Origin: Comamonas resistens
GTDB lineage: Bacteria; Pseudomonadota; Gammaproteobacteria; Burkholderiales; Burkholderiaceae_C
Assembly: GCF_030064165.1 (NCBI RefSeq)
Contig: NZ_CP125947.1
Span: forward strand, 2,604,001 to 2,668,000
Length of the DNA stretch: 64,000 nucleotides
Reading direction: 5' to 3'
In this document: one piece after another, positions 19,876 through 28,742 of the stretch
Layout of the letters: every line of letters begins with the position of its first letter
Numbering within the stretch: the first letter of the stretch is position 1
The notes under the pieces: generated by a model
Database searches by the model: none
What the model was told of the DNA's origin: nothing
The model's input: the letters and a program-made list of their open reading frames with translations, nothing else
Made by a program: the position numbers and the translations under genes

Positions 19876-20328
19876 ATGTTCAAGCACATTTTGATTCCTA
19901 CGGACGGCTCGAAACTCTCTGACGCGGCACTGCACGCGGGCCTGCAACTGGCCAAGGAGCAAGGCTCCGAGGTAACGGTGCTGTATGTGATGCCGGACTA
20001 TTCGGCCCTGATGTACAGCGGCGAGGGGATGTCGACCTACAACTCCAGCGAACTGAACAAGGATTCCGAGAAAACGGCCGACAGGGTGCTGCAGGCGGCG
20101 CAGGACCTTGCCAAGGCAGAGGGCATGGCGTGCAAAACTGCACGAACCACGAACTACTCGGTGCACCAGGCCATCATCCAGCAAGCCAAGGACAGCCACT
20201 GCGACCTGATCTGCATGGCATCGCACGGCCGCAAGGGCATTGCCGGCATCTTGCTGGGCAGCGAAACCCAGCGCGTGCTGGTGAACAGCAGCATTCCGGT
20301 GCTGGTGCATAGGTCGGCAAAGACCTAG
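19876..20328 (+). CDS. UspA-family universal stress protein (second copy)
   Basis: A 150-residue paralogue of the gene at 17804 with the same MFKHILIPTDGSKLS start and the same MASHGRKGIAGILLGSETQR loop, but a different middle (YSGEGMSTYNSSELNKDSEK). The divergence is concentrated in the central helix region, which suggests distinct partners or control. Confidence 0.9.
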   Translation: MFKHILIPTDGSKLSDAALHAGLQLAKEQGSEVTVLYVMPDYSALMYSGEGMSTYNSSELNKDSEKTADRVLQAAQDLAKAEGMACKTARTTNYSVHQAIIQQAKDSHCDLICMASHGRKGIAGILLGSETQRVLVNSSIPVLVHRSAKT

Positions 20329-20334
20329 GGCTGC

Positions 20335-20487
20335 TCAGCACCAACGAATGGCTGCGATCAGGCCGCCCAGGCCTGCGGCAGTGATGCCCAGTGCAACCAG
20401 CACATAGGCCACGGCGATACGGCGGGCATGGCGGGCAGCCGCGGCTGCGTCCAATGGCGCGCTGACAGTCACCTTGGAAAATATCAT
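20335..20487 (-). CDS. Small single-pass membrane protein (50 aa)
   Basis: A 50-codon frame reads MIFSKVTVSAPLDAAAAARH, then a basic HARR turn and a hydrophobic helix (VAYVLVALGITAAGLGGLIAA), ending IRWC. The stop is seven bases from the convergent usp2 stop. The N-in topology with positive residues before the helix looks real, but the ribosome-binding site is weak. Confidence 0.4.
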   Translation of the reverse strand: MIFSKVTVSAPLDAAAAARHARRIAVAYVLVALGITAAGLGGLIAAIRWC

Positions 20488-21032
20488 CCGCTCTCTGTCC
20501 TTGGTCTTGGGAGGATTGGGGAAGAAAGGCCCCAGGCGGTCTCAACGCCCCGGGGCTTTCGCCTTTCTGGGATCTGCTCAATCGGTCGCCAGCAGTTGCC
20601 GGTCTACCCGCACCTGCCCTTTCAGGGCGGCGAGTCGCTTGTGCCGATCTGCGAGATCTCGGCAGGCAGCTGCGTCACTGGCAAGCTGGGCACTCCTGGT
20701 GGCTCCGCGGTCGTTCATGTGCGTTTACAGCATGGCGATTCCGGTCTAAAGCTGGGGTATAGAGTCGATATGCGTTTAAGGGTTATCACCTGGCAACCTC
20801 TTGCACCAGAAGATCAAAATGGAATCACTCACCAGAAGCTCCATCCAGAGAGAGATCAAGACTGAAGTCCATTTACGCCTCTTCTATCGGCAAGTTTCAG
20901 TGAGTGAAGGGCCTACCTAGTAGGCCCTTTCTGTTTTTTACAGACACACTTGCCATGCACTTTCCCGAGCGCGCTCCCTAGCTGGCTCAGGGGAAACGAA
21001 AAAGCCCCGACCGTTTCCGATCAGGGCTTTAT
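20488..21032. other. Intergenic stretch with several hairpins
   Basis: No convincing gene. A G+C-rich hairpin (GGCCCC...GGGGCTTT, about 20526-20559), a clean intrinsic terminator at 20907-20939, and a second hairpin at about 21001-21030 (AAAGCCC...GGGCTTT) just beyond the tRNA 3' end. A 31-codon plus frame ending at 20865 precedes the second terminator but has no recognised features. Confidence 0.4.
20907..20939 (+). terminator. Intrinsic terminator
   Basis: Stem AAGGGCCTA / TAGGCCCTT with a CCTAG loop and a downstream T run. The gene it would close is not identified. Confidence 0.75.
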
Positions 21033-21109
<77 letters not shown>

Positions 21110-21212
21110 ATATTCCGCGTCGGGGGGCCGAACACCAATCCTAGGTGCCGGCTGCTATCCCCGACAGGCGCATTCTAGCACATCTGAATAAATTTACAGT
21201 ATGTATACACAT

Positions 21213-21296
21213 TCAGTATTTAGCCATGCTTCTGCCCTGTCCACGCTGCACGCGCTTGCCTGCTTTCAGTTCCTTGAGGGCTTCACCGAAATTCAT
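21213..21296 (-). pseudogene. Truncated DUF2829 (Tad2-like) gene
   Basis: After a strong AAGGAG the frame reads MNFGEALKELKAGKRVQR, the typical N-terminus of DUF2829 proteins (MNFGEALxALKAGKxVxRxGW). It then leaves the family pattern (GQGRSMAKY) and stops after 27 residues, where about 70-100 are usual. DUF2829 includes Tad2, a phage protein that sequesters the signal molecule of Thoeris defence. Only the start survives, so no function is expected. Confidence 0.6.
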
Positions 21297-21304
21297 TGAA
21301 AGTT

Positions 21305-21696
21305 CTCCTTGAAATCCCGGGCATCGACATCCCGATGCCGAACCTGCGCCCCCCAGCTGCCGCTGGCCTACCACTATGGCAAGGGCCAGAAATGGCGCGG
21401 CTACCGCTTCATCTGGGACTGGGGCCTGAACGAATCTCACGTCGACTTCACCGACGCGGTGCTGTCCAACCTGCAGTACGAGCTGTCCGAAGGCGGCAGC
21501 GTGACCATCAAGGGGGCCATTTCGTACAACGGCGAGGAGCTGGAGAACAACGACCCCTTCGGCGAGCTCTCCGGCCTGGCAGCCGAGGGCGAAATCTCCA
21601 TCAAGCTGCTGGCCCCGGCCGAGCTGGTCCAGGCCAAGAAGGGCTACCGCGCGGGCAAGCCAGACACTCCGGCAACAACGCCCGACGGCGGCAGCG
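21305..21696 (+). pseudogene. Phage-like gene fragment with a probable frameshift, cut by an IS
   Basis: Two frames together give one protein-like sequence: LLEIPGIDIPMPNLRP, then after a C6 run at about 21348-21353 the next frame continues QLPLAYHYGKGQKWRGYRF...AEGEISIKLLAPAEL. The second part is well-formed and acidic (DFTDAVLSNLQYELSEGGSV) but I do not recognise its family. The frame runs into the left end of the IS3-family element at 21697. The C run suggests either a one-base indel in nature or a sequencing error. Confidence 0.5.
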
Positions 21697-21736
21697 GGGG
21701 TAATCCCCCCATAAACCACCGCTCTGAGAAGTAGAG

Positions 21737-22570
21737 CTATGCGGTCATGGCCACCCGCTGTGTGGGGGTGATGCCGTCCAATGCCATGTTTGGGCGTTCA
21801 TGGTTGTAGCGCCACATCCACTGTGTGGCGAACTCCCGAATCTCGTCGAGGTCGAACCAATAATACTGTGACAGCCATTCGTAGCGGACTGTTCTGTTGA
21901 AACGCTCCACGTAGGCATTCTGTTGGGGTTTACCGGGCTGGATGTGTTCGATGCGGATTCCTTGCCCGCTGACCCAGTGCAGCAGCGTAGCACTGATGTA
22001 TTCCGGCCCGTTGTCGCAACGTATCGCCTGTGGTTTTCCACGCCAGGCCATGATCTGGCCCAAGACTCGAATCACGCGATGCGATGGCAGTGAGAAATCC
22101 ACCTCAATGCCCAAGGCCTCACGGTTGAAGTCATCGATCACGTTGAGCAGCCGTATGCTGCGGCCATCTTCAAGCTGGTCATGCATGAAGTCCATCGACC
22201 AGACTTCGTTGCAGTGCTCTGGCACCGTGAGCGGCTCAGGCTTCTCGCGCACCAAGCGCTTGCGTGGCTTGATACGTAGGTTCAGCTCCAATTCCCGGTA
22301 GATGCGATAGACACGCTTGTGGTTCCAGGTAAAGCCACGCACGTTGCGCAGATACAGAAAGCACAAACCAAAGCCCCAGTTGCGGTTGTTGTCGGTCAGA
22401 CGCAGCAGCCATTGGACGATCTCGTCATCCTCCATGCTGCGCTGGGCAACATAGCGATAGCAGGCTTGGCTAATCTGGAATGCTTGGCAGGCAGATCGGA
22501 TCGACACGCCGTGCTGCTGCACTGCTCGCTGAGCCATCTCACGTCTGCGAGATGGCTTCACCACTTTTTT
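21737..22570 (-). CDS. IS3-family transposase OrfB
   Basis: An rve-type DDE core of about 277 residues: [11 protein letters not shown] (Asp), [11 protein letters not shown] (Asp), [19 protein letters not shown] (Glu). The beginning ([14 protein letters not shown]) overlaps the end of orfA in a different frame, as for a minus-one frameshift fusion. The first internal ATG is at 22537. Confidence 0.88.
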   Translation of the reverse strand, partial: KKVVKPSRRREMAQRAVQQHGVSIRSACQAFQISQACYRYVAQRSMEDDEIVQWLLRLTDNNRNWGFGLCFLYLRNVRGFTWNHKRVYRIYRELELNLRIKPRKRLVREKPEPLTVPEHCNEVWSMDFMHDQLEDGRSIRLLNVIDDFNREALGIEVDFSLPSHRVIRVLGQIMAWRGKPQAIRCDNGPEYISATLLHWVSGQGIRIEHIQPGKPQQNAYVERFNRTVRYEWLSQYYWFDLDEIREFATQWMWRYNHERPNMALDGITPTQRVAMTA

Positions 22571-22824
22571 GAGAGAGCTTCCGAGACGATCTCCGCCTTG
22601 AGCTTCTCCTCGACGTACATCTTGCGCAGGCGCCGATTCTCCTCTTCCAGCTCCTTCATACGAGCCATGAGTGGCGCATCCATGCCGCCGAACTTGGCAC
22701 GCCACTTGTAGAACGTCGCCGAGCTGATGCACAGTTCACGACAGAGTTCTGGGACCGTCAGGCCAGCCTCTGCTCGCTTGAGTGCGTCGATGATCTGGCT
22801 GTCAGTGAAACGTGATTTCTTCAT
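22558..22824 (-). CDS. IS3-family transposase OrfA
   Basis: The 88-residue DNA-binding subunit has an HTH_21-like start ([34 protein letters not shown]) and a coiled C-terminus ([20 protein letters not shown]). GGAGA precedes the ATG. Confidence 0.9.
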   Translation of the reverse strand: MKKSRFTDSQIIDALKRAEAGLTVPELCRELCISSATFYKWRAKFGGMDAPLMARMKELEEENRRLRKMYVEEKLKAEIVSEALSKKW

Positions 22825-22888
22825 GGTAGAGATTCTCCTGGGAGAGTCTCTACTTCTCAGGGCGCTGGAACTGCGGGGGGATTACCCC

Positions 22889-23191
22889 TTGCTGAAGGTC
22901 AATCGTGTAGGTCTGATTGCGTGAAGAACTTTTGAGCCGCTTGGCAAGTTCTTCTATGGACGCTTTGTTCTTATAGCTCATTGCTTCACTTCGCCTCAAC
23001 TCATGGTCAAGGTTGAACTGTAAAGCAAGAACCCTTGCAATCCTCGGGTCTTTGGTGTTGAGGCTTTGAAGGGTCTCTTTTCTCTTGCCGTATTCATCTT
23101 TGTAGATGACACGAAGGCAGAAGACACCGAAGCGATTGAGCTTGAGCCGTGGGACTTTTATCAAGGTGGGACACCAAAGTGGGACACCCAA
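22889..23191 (-). pseudogene. Phage-type tyrosine integrase, N-terminal stump
   Basis: About 100 residues (MGVPLWCPTLIKVPRLKLNR, FGVFCLRVIYKDEYGKRKET, SLNTKDPRIARVLALQFNLD) match the N-terminal arm-type region of prophage integrases. The catalytic domain is lost at the IS boundary, so the protein cannot recombine. The last 11 residues of the open frame are IS sequence. It records an earlier mobile element at this locus. Confidence 0.7.
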
Positions 23192-23239
23192 CTGAGAAAA
23201 TCGGCAAAAAACTCTTAAAAATCAACAGCTTGAATAAGC

Positions 23240-23257
23240 TGGAGCGGGTGAAGGGAA
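23240..23257 (-). other. tRNA-Gly 3'-end-like 18-mer, possible att remnant
   Basis: On the minus strand this reads TTCCCTTCACCCGCTCCA, the 3' acceptor half of a tRNA-Gly including CCA. It lies just upstream of the integrase stump, where an attachment core is often found. No tRNA body is attached. Confidence 0.4.
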
Positions 23258-23390
23258 CAAATCCGCGCATCCAACCCATTGATTAATAACGGGTTTCCCC
23301 AGTTCGGATGTCCGATTTGGGCCACAAATGATACCAGTTTTGCCCTCCTGATGGATAGATGCATCCACTGCTGTCTTAGGGCAGCTACAG

Positions 23391-23415
23391 TGTCGTTTTC
23401 AGAAGACGGCTGCAC
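23391..23415 (+). repeat. IRi of the class 1 integron
   Basis: 25-bp Tn402 terminal repeat, preceded by TACAG (23386-23390), the left copy of the target duplication. An inner related repeat (GTCAGAAGCCGACTGCAC) follows at about 23420. Confidence 0.9.
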
Positions 23416-23592
23416 TGAACGTCAGAAGCCGACTGCACTATAGCAGCGGAGGGGTTGGATCCATCAGGCAACGACGGGCTGCTGCCGGCCATCAGCGGAC
23501 GCAGGGAGGACTTTCCGCAACCGGCCGTTCGATGCGGCACCGATGGCCTTCGCGCAGGGGTAGTGAATCCGCCAGGATTGACTTGCGCTGCC

Positions 23593-23816
23593 CTACCTCT
23601 CACTAGTGAGGGGCGGCAGCGCATCAAGCGGTGAGCGCACTCCGGCACCGCCAACTTTCAGCACATGCGTGTAAATCATCGTCGTAGAGACGTCGGAATG
23701 GCCGAGCAGATCCTGCACGGTTCGAATGTCGTAACCGCTGCGGAGCAAGGCCGTCGCGAACGAGTGGCGGAGGGTGTGCGGTGTGGCGGGCTTCGTGATG
23801 CCTGCTTGTTCTACGG
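23593..23816 (-). pseudogene. intI1: intI1 integrase, C-terminal part
   Basis: The frame encodes the end of IntI1: [40 protein letters not shown] (with the catalytic H-x-x-R and H box), YTHVLKVGG and the usual [10 protein letters not shown] terminus. It is separated from the rest of the gene by an IS26 composite at 23817. Together with 28743-29540 and counting the duplicated 8 bp once, it totals 1,014 bp, exactly the 337-residue IntI1. As it stands it cannot be active. Confidence 0.93.
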
Positions 23817-24636
23817 GGCACTGTTGCAAATAGTCGGTGGTGATAAACTTATCATCCCCTTTTGCTGATGGAGCTGCACATGAACCCATTCAAAGGCCGG
23901 CATTTTCAGCGTGACATCATTCTGTGGGCCGTACGCTGGTACTGCAAATACGGCATCAGTTACCGTGAGCTGCAGGAGATGCTGGCTGAACGCGGAGTGA
24001 ATGTCGATCACTCCACGATTTACCGCTGGGTTCAGCGTTATGCGCCTGAAATGGAAAAACGGCTGCGCTGGTACTGGCGTAACCCTTCCGATCTTTGCCC
24101 GTGGCACATGGATGAAACCTACGTGAAGGTCAATGGCCGCTGGGCGTATCTGTACCGGGCCGTCGACAGCCGGGGCCGCACTGTCGATTTTTATCTCTCC
24201 TCCCGTCGTAACAGCAAAGCTGCATACCGGTTTCTGGGTAAAATCCTCAACAACGTGAAGAAGTGGCAGATCCCGCGATTCATCAACACGGATAAAGCGC
24301 CCGCCTATGGTCGCGCGCTTGCTCTGCTCAAACGCGAAGGCCGGTGCCCGTCTGACGTTGAACACCGACAGATTAAGTACCGGAACAACGTGATTGAATG
24401 CGATCATGGCAAACTGAAACGGATAATCGGCGCCACGCTGGGATTTAAATCCATGAAGACGGCTTACGCCACCATCAAAGGTATTGAGGTGATGCGTGCA
24501 CTACGCAAAGGCCAGGCCTCAGCATTTTATTATGGTGATCCCCTGGGCGAAATGCGCCTGGTAAGCAGAGTTTTTGAAATGTAAGGCCTTTGAATAAGAC
24601 AAAAGGCTGCCTCATCGCTAACTTTGCAACAGTGCC
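23817..24636 (+). mobile_element. IS26: IS26 (left copy)
   Basis: 820 bp bounded by GGCACTGTTGCAAA and its inverse. The outer flank TTCTACGG (23809-23816) is repeated after the right IS26 copy. Both copies point the same way. Confidence 0.95.
23880..24584 (+). CDS. tnpA: IS26 transposase
   Basis: The 234-residue IS6-family DDE transposase starts [20 protein letters not shown] and has an N-terminal [23 protein letters not shown] (first Asp), [12 protein letters not shown] (second Asp) and [12 protein letters not shown]. The translation is identical to the right copy. Confidence 0.95.
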
Positions 24637-24905
24637 TAAAATAAGCCTTATATCCAAGCATAAAACAAGGTTGTCTAGACTTCTTTTAACAGTAAAGTTA
24701 TCATAAAACTGAATTTTATTTTTTAGGTAAGTTTATGCATTCTATCCGCATTCGTTAAGACACAACTATTTGCATAGTGACACTATTTTATAATGGTGGG
24801 CTTTTGTTGTGTCTTTAAGAATATATGCGGATATATAAAGTAAAAGTATGCTTAATTTATAAGTATGCTTTTAGTGCATAGTTTCCAGTTATAACTTAAT
24901 TGACT

Positions 24906-24944
24906 AGCTATTTGTCCACCCTGTGGATGAATAGCTTTTTTTTT
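24906..24944 (+). terminator. Intrinsic terminator/attenuator before msr(E)
   Basis: Stem AGCTATT-TGTCCAC / GTGGATG-AATAGCT (one or two mispairs) with a CCT loop, then TTTTTTTTT. It sits about 90 bp before the msr(E) start, within its leader. Confidence 0.75.
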
Positions 24945-24958
24945 GGGAGGACACTGTG

Positions 24959-24982
24959 ATGCTAGCTTTTGTTTTCACCTAA
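24959..24982 (+). CDS. Putative leader peptide MLAFVFT
   Basis: Seven codons and a TAA, with GGGAGG eight bases before the ATG, 52 bp upstream of msr(E). The short hydrophobic composition is like that of known macrolide-sensing leader peptides. Not proven to be translated. Confidence 0.45.
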   Translation: MLAFVFT

Positions 24983-25033
24983 ATCCTGTTTGCTGCATAA
25001 AAAATTTCAAGAGCTAAACAGGAGTAAATAAAA

Positions 25034-26509
25034 ATGAGTTTAATTATTAAAGCGAGAAACATACGCTTGGATTATGCTGGGCGTGATGTTTTGGATATTG
25101 ATGAATTGGAAATTCACTCTTATGACCGTATTGGTCTTGTGGGTGATAACGGAGCAGGAAAGAGTAGTTTACTCAAAGTACTTAATGGCGAAATTGTTTT
25201 AGCCGAAGCGACATTACAGCGTTTTGGTGATTTTGCACATATCAGCCAACTGGGCGGAATCGAAATAGAAACGGTCGAAGACCGGGCAATGTTATCTCGC
25301 CTTGGTGTTTCCAATGTACAAAACGACACAATGAGTGGCGGAGAGGAAACTCGTGCAAAAATTGCTGCCGCATTTTCCCAACAAGTACATGGCATTCTAG
25401 CGGATGAACCAACCAGCCACCTTGATCTCAATGGAATAGATCTACTTATTGGTCAACTTAAAGCATTTGATGGAGCATTACTTGTTATCAGTCATGACCG
25501 ATATTTTCTTGATATGGTTGTAGACAAGATATGGGAGTTAAAAGACGGTAAAATTACGGAATATTGGGGTGGTTACTCGGATTACTTGCGTCAAAAAGAA
25601 GAAGAGCGACAACACCAAGCCGTAGAATATGAGCTGATGATGAAGGAACGGGAGCGATTAGAATCTGCTGTGCAAGAAAAACGCCAGCAAGCTAATCGAT
25701 TAGACAATAAGAAAAAAGGAGAAAAATCCAAAAACTCTACCGAAAGTGCTGGACGACTTGGGCATGCAAAAATGACTGGCACCAAGCAAAGAAAACTGTA
25801 TCAGGCAGCTAAGAGTATGGAAAAGCGTTTGGCTGCATTAGAAGATATTCAAGCACCAGAGCATTTGCGTTCTATTCGTTTTCGTCAAAGTTCAGCCCTA
25901 GAACTGCACAATAAGTTCCCGATTACGGCAGATGGTCTGAGCTTAAAATTTGGTAGCCGTACTATCTTTGATGACGCTAACTTTATAATACCGCTTGGCG
26001 CTAAAGTCGCTATAACTGGATCGAATGGAACAGGGAAAACGTCCTTGTTAAAAATGATATCAGAACGTGCTGATGGATTAACCATATCTCCAAAAGCTGA
26101 AATTGGCTACTTTACACAAACAGGATATAAATTTAACACGCATAAATCTGTGCTCTCCTTTATGCAGGAAGAGTGCGAGTACACAGTTGCGGAAATTCGT
26201 GCAGTATTGGCTTCAATGGGGATCGGAGCGAATGATATTCAAAAAAACTTATCCGACTTATCGGGAGGTGAAATCATCAAACTGCTTTTATCCAAAATGC
26301 TTTTAGGAAAATATAATATTTTGCTTATGGATGAACCAGGAAACTATCTTGACCTAAAAAGTATTGCCGCATTAGAAACAATGATGAAGTCCTATGCAGG
26401 AACTATTATCTTCGTATCTCATGACAAGCAATTGGTCGATAATATTGCTGACATTATCTACGAGATCAAAGACCACAAAATCATCAAGACTTTTGAGAGA
26501 GATTGTTAA
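25034..26509 (+). CDS. msr(E): ABC-F ribosomal protection protein Msr(E)
   Basis: The 491-residue product has two ABC domains and no membrane part, as in ABC-F proteins that dislodge macrolides and streptogramin B from the ribosome. Walker A motifs are GDNGAGKS (residues 37-44) and GSNGTGKT; signature motifs are MSGGEETR and LSGGEIIK; the linker between (about 185-285) is a long charged coiled coil. The A+T-rich codon use is unlike the surrounding integron, typical of the Acinetobacter-associated msr(E)-mph(E) module. It is the first gene of a two-gene operon inside the IS26 composite. Confidence 0.95.
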   Translation: MSLIIKARNIRLDYAGRDVLDIDELEIHSYDRIGLVGDNGAGKSSLLKVLNGEIVLAEATLQRFGDFAHISQLGGIEIETVEDRAMLSRLGVSNVQNDTMSGGEETRAKIAAAFSQQVHGILADEPTSHLDLNGIDLLIGQLKAFDGALLVISHDRYFLDMVVDKIWELKDGKITEYWGGYSDYLRQKEEERQHQAVEYELMMKERERLESAVQEKRQQANRLDNKKKGEKSKNSTESAGRLGHAKMTGTKQRKLYQAAKSMEKRLAALEDIQAPEHLRSIRFRQSSALELHNKFPITADGLSLKFGSRTIFDDANFIIPLGAKVAITGSNGTGKTSLLKMISERADGLTISPKAEIGYFTQTGYKFNTHKSVLSFMQEECEYTVAEIRAVLASMGIGANDIQKNLSDLSGGEIIKLLLSKMLLGKYNILLMDEPGNYLDLKSIAALETMMKSYAGTIIFVSHDKQLVDNIADIIYEIKDHKIIKTFERDC

Positions 26510-26564
26510 TGATAGCCAATCTAATCCGAACATTAATTATTGAACTCTTTAAAGGAAATTAAAA

Positions 26565-27449
26565 ATGACAATTCAAGATATTCAATCACTTGCTGAAGCA
26601 CACGGCTTGTTGCTTACGGACAAAATGAATTTCAATGAAATGGGCATTGATTTTAAGGTCGTTTTTGCTCTTGATACAAAGGGGCAACAATGGTTGCTGC
26701 GTATTCCTCGTCGTGATGGCATGAGGGAACAAATCAAGAAAGAAAAACGCATTTTAGAATTGGTAAAAAAACATCTTTCTGTAGAGGTTCCTGATTGGAG
26801 AATTTCATCTACAGAATTAGTGGCTTATCCCATACTTAAAGATAATCCTGTTTTAAATTTGGATGCTGAAACCTATGAAATAATTTGGAATATGGACAAA
26901 GATAGCCCGAAATACATAACATCTTTGGCAAAAACCTTATTTGAAATCCATAGTATTCCTGAAAAAGAAGTTCGGGAAAATGATTTGAAAATTATGAAAC
27001 CTTCAGATTTAAGACCTGAAATAGCAAACAATTTGCAGTTAGTAAAATCTGAAATTGGTATAAGTGAGCAATTGGAAACCCGCTACAGAAAATGGTTGGA
27101 TAATGATGTTCTATGGGCAGATTTCACCCAATTTATACATGGCGATTTATATGCTGGGCATGTACTAGCTTCAAAGGATGGAGCTGTTTCAGGCGTTATT
27201 GATTGGTCAACAGCCCATATAGATGACCCAGCGATTGATTTTGCTGGGCATGTAACTTTGTTTGGAGAAGAAAGCCTCAAAACTCTAATCATCGAGTATG
27301 AAAAACTAGGGGGTAAAGTTTGGAATAAACTATATGAACAGACTTTAGAAAGAGCAGCGGCCTCTCCTTTGATGTATGGTTTATTTGCCTTAGAAACTCA
27401 AAATGAAAGCCTTATCGTTGGAGCAAAAGCTCAGTTGGGAGTTATATAA
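26565..27449 (+). CDS. mph(E): Macrolide 2'-phosphotransferase Mph(E)
   Basis: The 294-residue aminoglycoside-phosphotransferase-fold kinase inactivates 14- and 15-membered macrolides by phosphorylating the desosamine 2'-OH. Motifs seen are the catalytic loop HGDLYAGHVL (Asp in HGD) and the metal-binding GVIDWSTA. It starts 55 bp after msr(E) with AAAGGAAAT before the ATG. Confidence 0.95.
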   Translation: MTIQDIQSLAEAHGLLLTDKMNFNEMGIDFKVVFALDTKGQQWLLRIPRRDGMREQIKKEKRILELVKKHLSVEVPDWRISSTELVAYPILKDNPVLNLDAETYEIIWNMDKDSPKYITSLAKTLFEIHSIPEKEVRENDLKIMKPSDLRPEIANNLQLVKSEIGISEQLETRYRKWLDNDVLWADFTQFIHGDLYAGHVLASKDGAVSGVIDWSTAHIDDPAIDFAGHVTLFGEESLKTLIIEYEKLGGKVWNKLYEQTLERAAASPLMYGLFALETQNESLIVGAKAQLGVI

Positions 27450-27638
27450 TTTAAAAATATGATTGCTGAGAACTGCCTTGTTTTGAAACTTGGTTGGCTT
27501 TAATTAGTTTTTAGTATTCTTTATAGAAAATGCCTCGATCAAGGGGCATTTCTAACAATCATTTAACATAAAATTTCTTATGTGAAGTAACCTGAATGCA
27601 GCGGTGCCCCATTGGGGGCGCGTTGAGATAAGCCTCTT

Positions 27639-27922
27639 TTAGATAACTTTAGCAACTCGATAGACAGTTGCAACTCCACAATTCACTGCTTTGGCAATTT
27701 CTTCCTTAGTCATATTGCCAACTACTAGCAATTCTTTTATTCGTTTATGTTTAGCCTCATTTGCCTTCTTGCCTGTTGGTTTGTAACCCGAACGTGCCAG
27801 GCCCTGCTTAATACGTTCTATACGTTTCTCATTGTCTAGGCGGGCCATTGTTGCCAGAAGATCAATCAACATATTGTTGATGAGTTCCAAGATTGAATGA
27901 GTAATGCTGTCACTGGTTTGAA
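27639..27922 (-). pseudogene. Serine recombinase/resolvase C-terminal fragment
   Basis: About 94 residues (ILELINNMLIDLLATMARLD, RIKQGLARSGYKPTGKK, then an HTH GNMTKEEIAKAVNCGVATVYR) are the end of a resolvase-type serine recombinase. The catalytic N-terminus is missing because IS26 cuts in at 27923. It is probably a relic of the plasmid that donated msr(E)-mph(E). Confidence 0.75.
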
Positions 27923-28742
27923 GGCACTGTTGCAAATAGTCGGTGGTGATAAACTTATCATCCCCTTTTGCTGATGGAGCTGCACATGAACCCATTCAAA
28001 GGCCGGCATTTTCAGCGTGACATCATTCTGTGGGCCGTACGCTGGTACTGCAAATACGGCATCAGTTACCGTGAGCTGCAGGAGATGCTGGCTGAACGCG
28101 GAGTGAATGTCGATCACTCCACGATTTACCGCTGGGTTCAGCGTTATGCGCCTGAAATGGAAAAACGGCTGCGCTGGTACTGGCGTAACCCTTCCGATCT
28201 TTGCCCGTGGCACATGGATGAAACCTACGTGAAGGTCAATGGCCGCTGGGCGTATCTGTACCGGGCCGTCGACAGCCGGGGCCGCACTGTCGATTTTTAT
28301 CTCTCCTCCCGTCGTAACAGCAAAGCTGCATACCGGTTTCTGGGTAAAATCCTCAACAACGTGAAGAAGTGGCAGATCCCGCGATTCATCAACACGGATA
28401 AAGCGCCCGCCTATGGTCGCGCGCTTGCTCTGCTCAAACGCGAAGGCCGGTGCCCGTCTGACGTTGAACACCGACAGATTAAGTACCGGAACAACGTGAT
28501 TGAATGCGATCATGGCAAACTGAAACGGATAATCGGCGCCACGCTGGGATTTAAATCCATGAAGACGGCTTACGCCACCATCAAAGGTATTGAGGTGATG
28601 CGTGCACTACGCAAAGGCCAGGCCTCAGCATTTTATTATGGTGATCCCCTGGGCGAAATGCGCCTGGTAAGCAGAGTTTTTGAAATGTAAGGCCTTTGAA
28701 TAAGACAAAAGGCTGCCTCATCGCTAACTTTGCAACAGTGCC
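27923..28742 (+). mobile_element. IS26: IS26 (right copy)
   Basis: 820 bp, direct orientation relative to the left copy. It is followed by TTCTACGG (28743-28750), the right copy of the 8-bp duplication. Confidence 0.95.
27986..28690 (+). CDS. tnpA: IS26 transposase (right copy)
   Basis: Same 234-residue DDE protein as at 23880, with no difference seen in the translation. Confidence 0.95.

Larger units (their letters stand above)
21697..22888 (-). mobile_element. IS3-family insertion sequence (about 1.19 kb)
   Basis: Inverted ends GGGGTAATCCCCCC (21697-21710) and its reverse (22875-22888), with a second shared block CTGAGAAGTAGAG further in. It encodes an orfA/orfB pair on the minus strand of the IS407-like kind. 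No target duplication was found. It separates the phage fragment on the left from an integrase stump on the right, so it marks a deletion or rearrangement point. Confidence 0.85.
24637..25033 (+). promoter_or_regulatory. msr(E) upstream region with attenuator and leader peptides
   Basis: An A+T-rich 397-bp leader. It contains short frames with starts at 24848 (MLNL) and 24865 (MLLVHSFQL), a strong hairpin followed by nine Ts (24906-24944), and after it a seven-codon frame MLAFVFT (24959-24982) with GGGAGG upstream. This layout fits antibiotic-induced attenuation of a macrolide resistance operon, as known for msr/mel and erm leaders. The mechanism is inferred. Confidence 0.6.
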
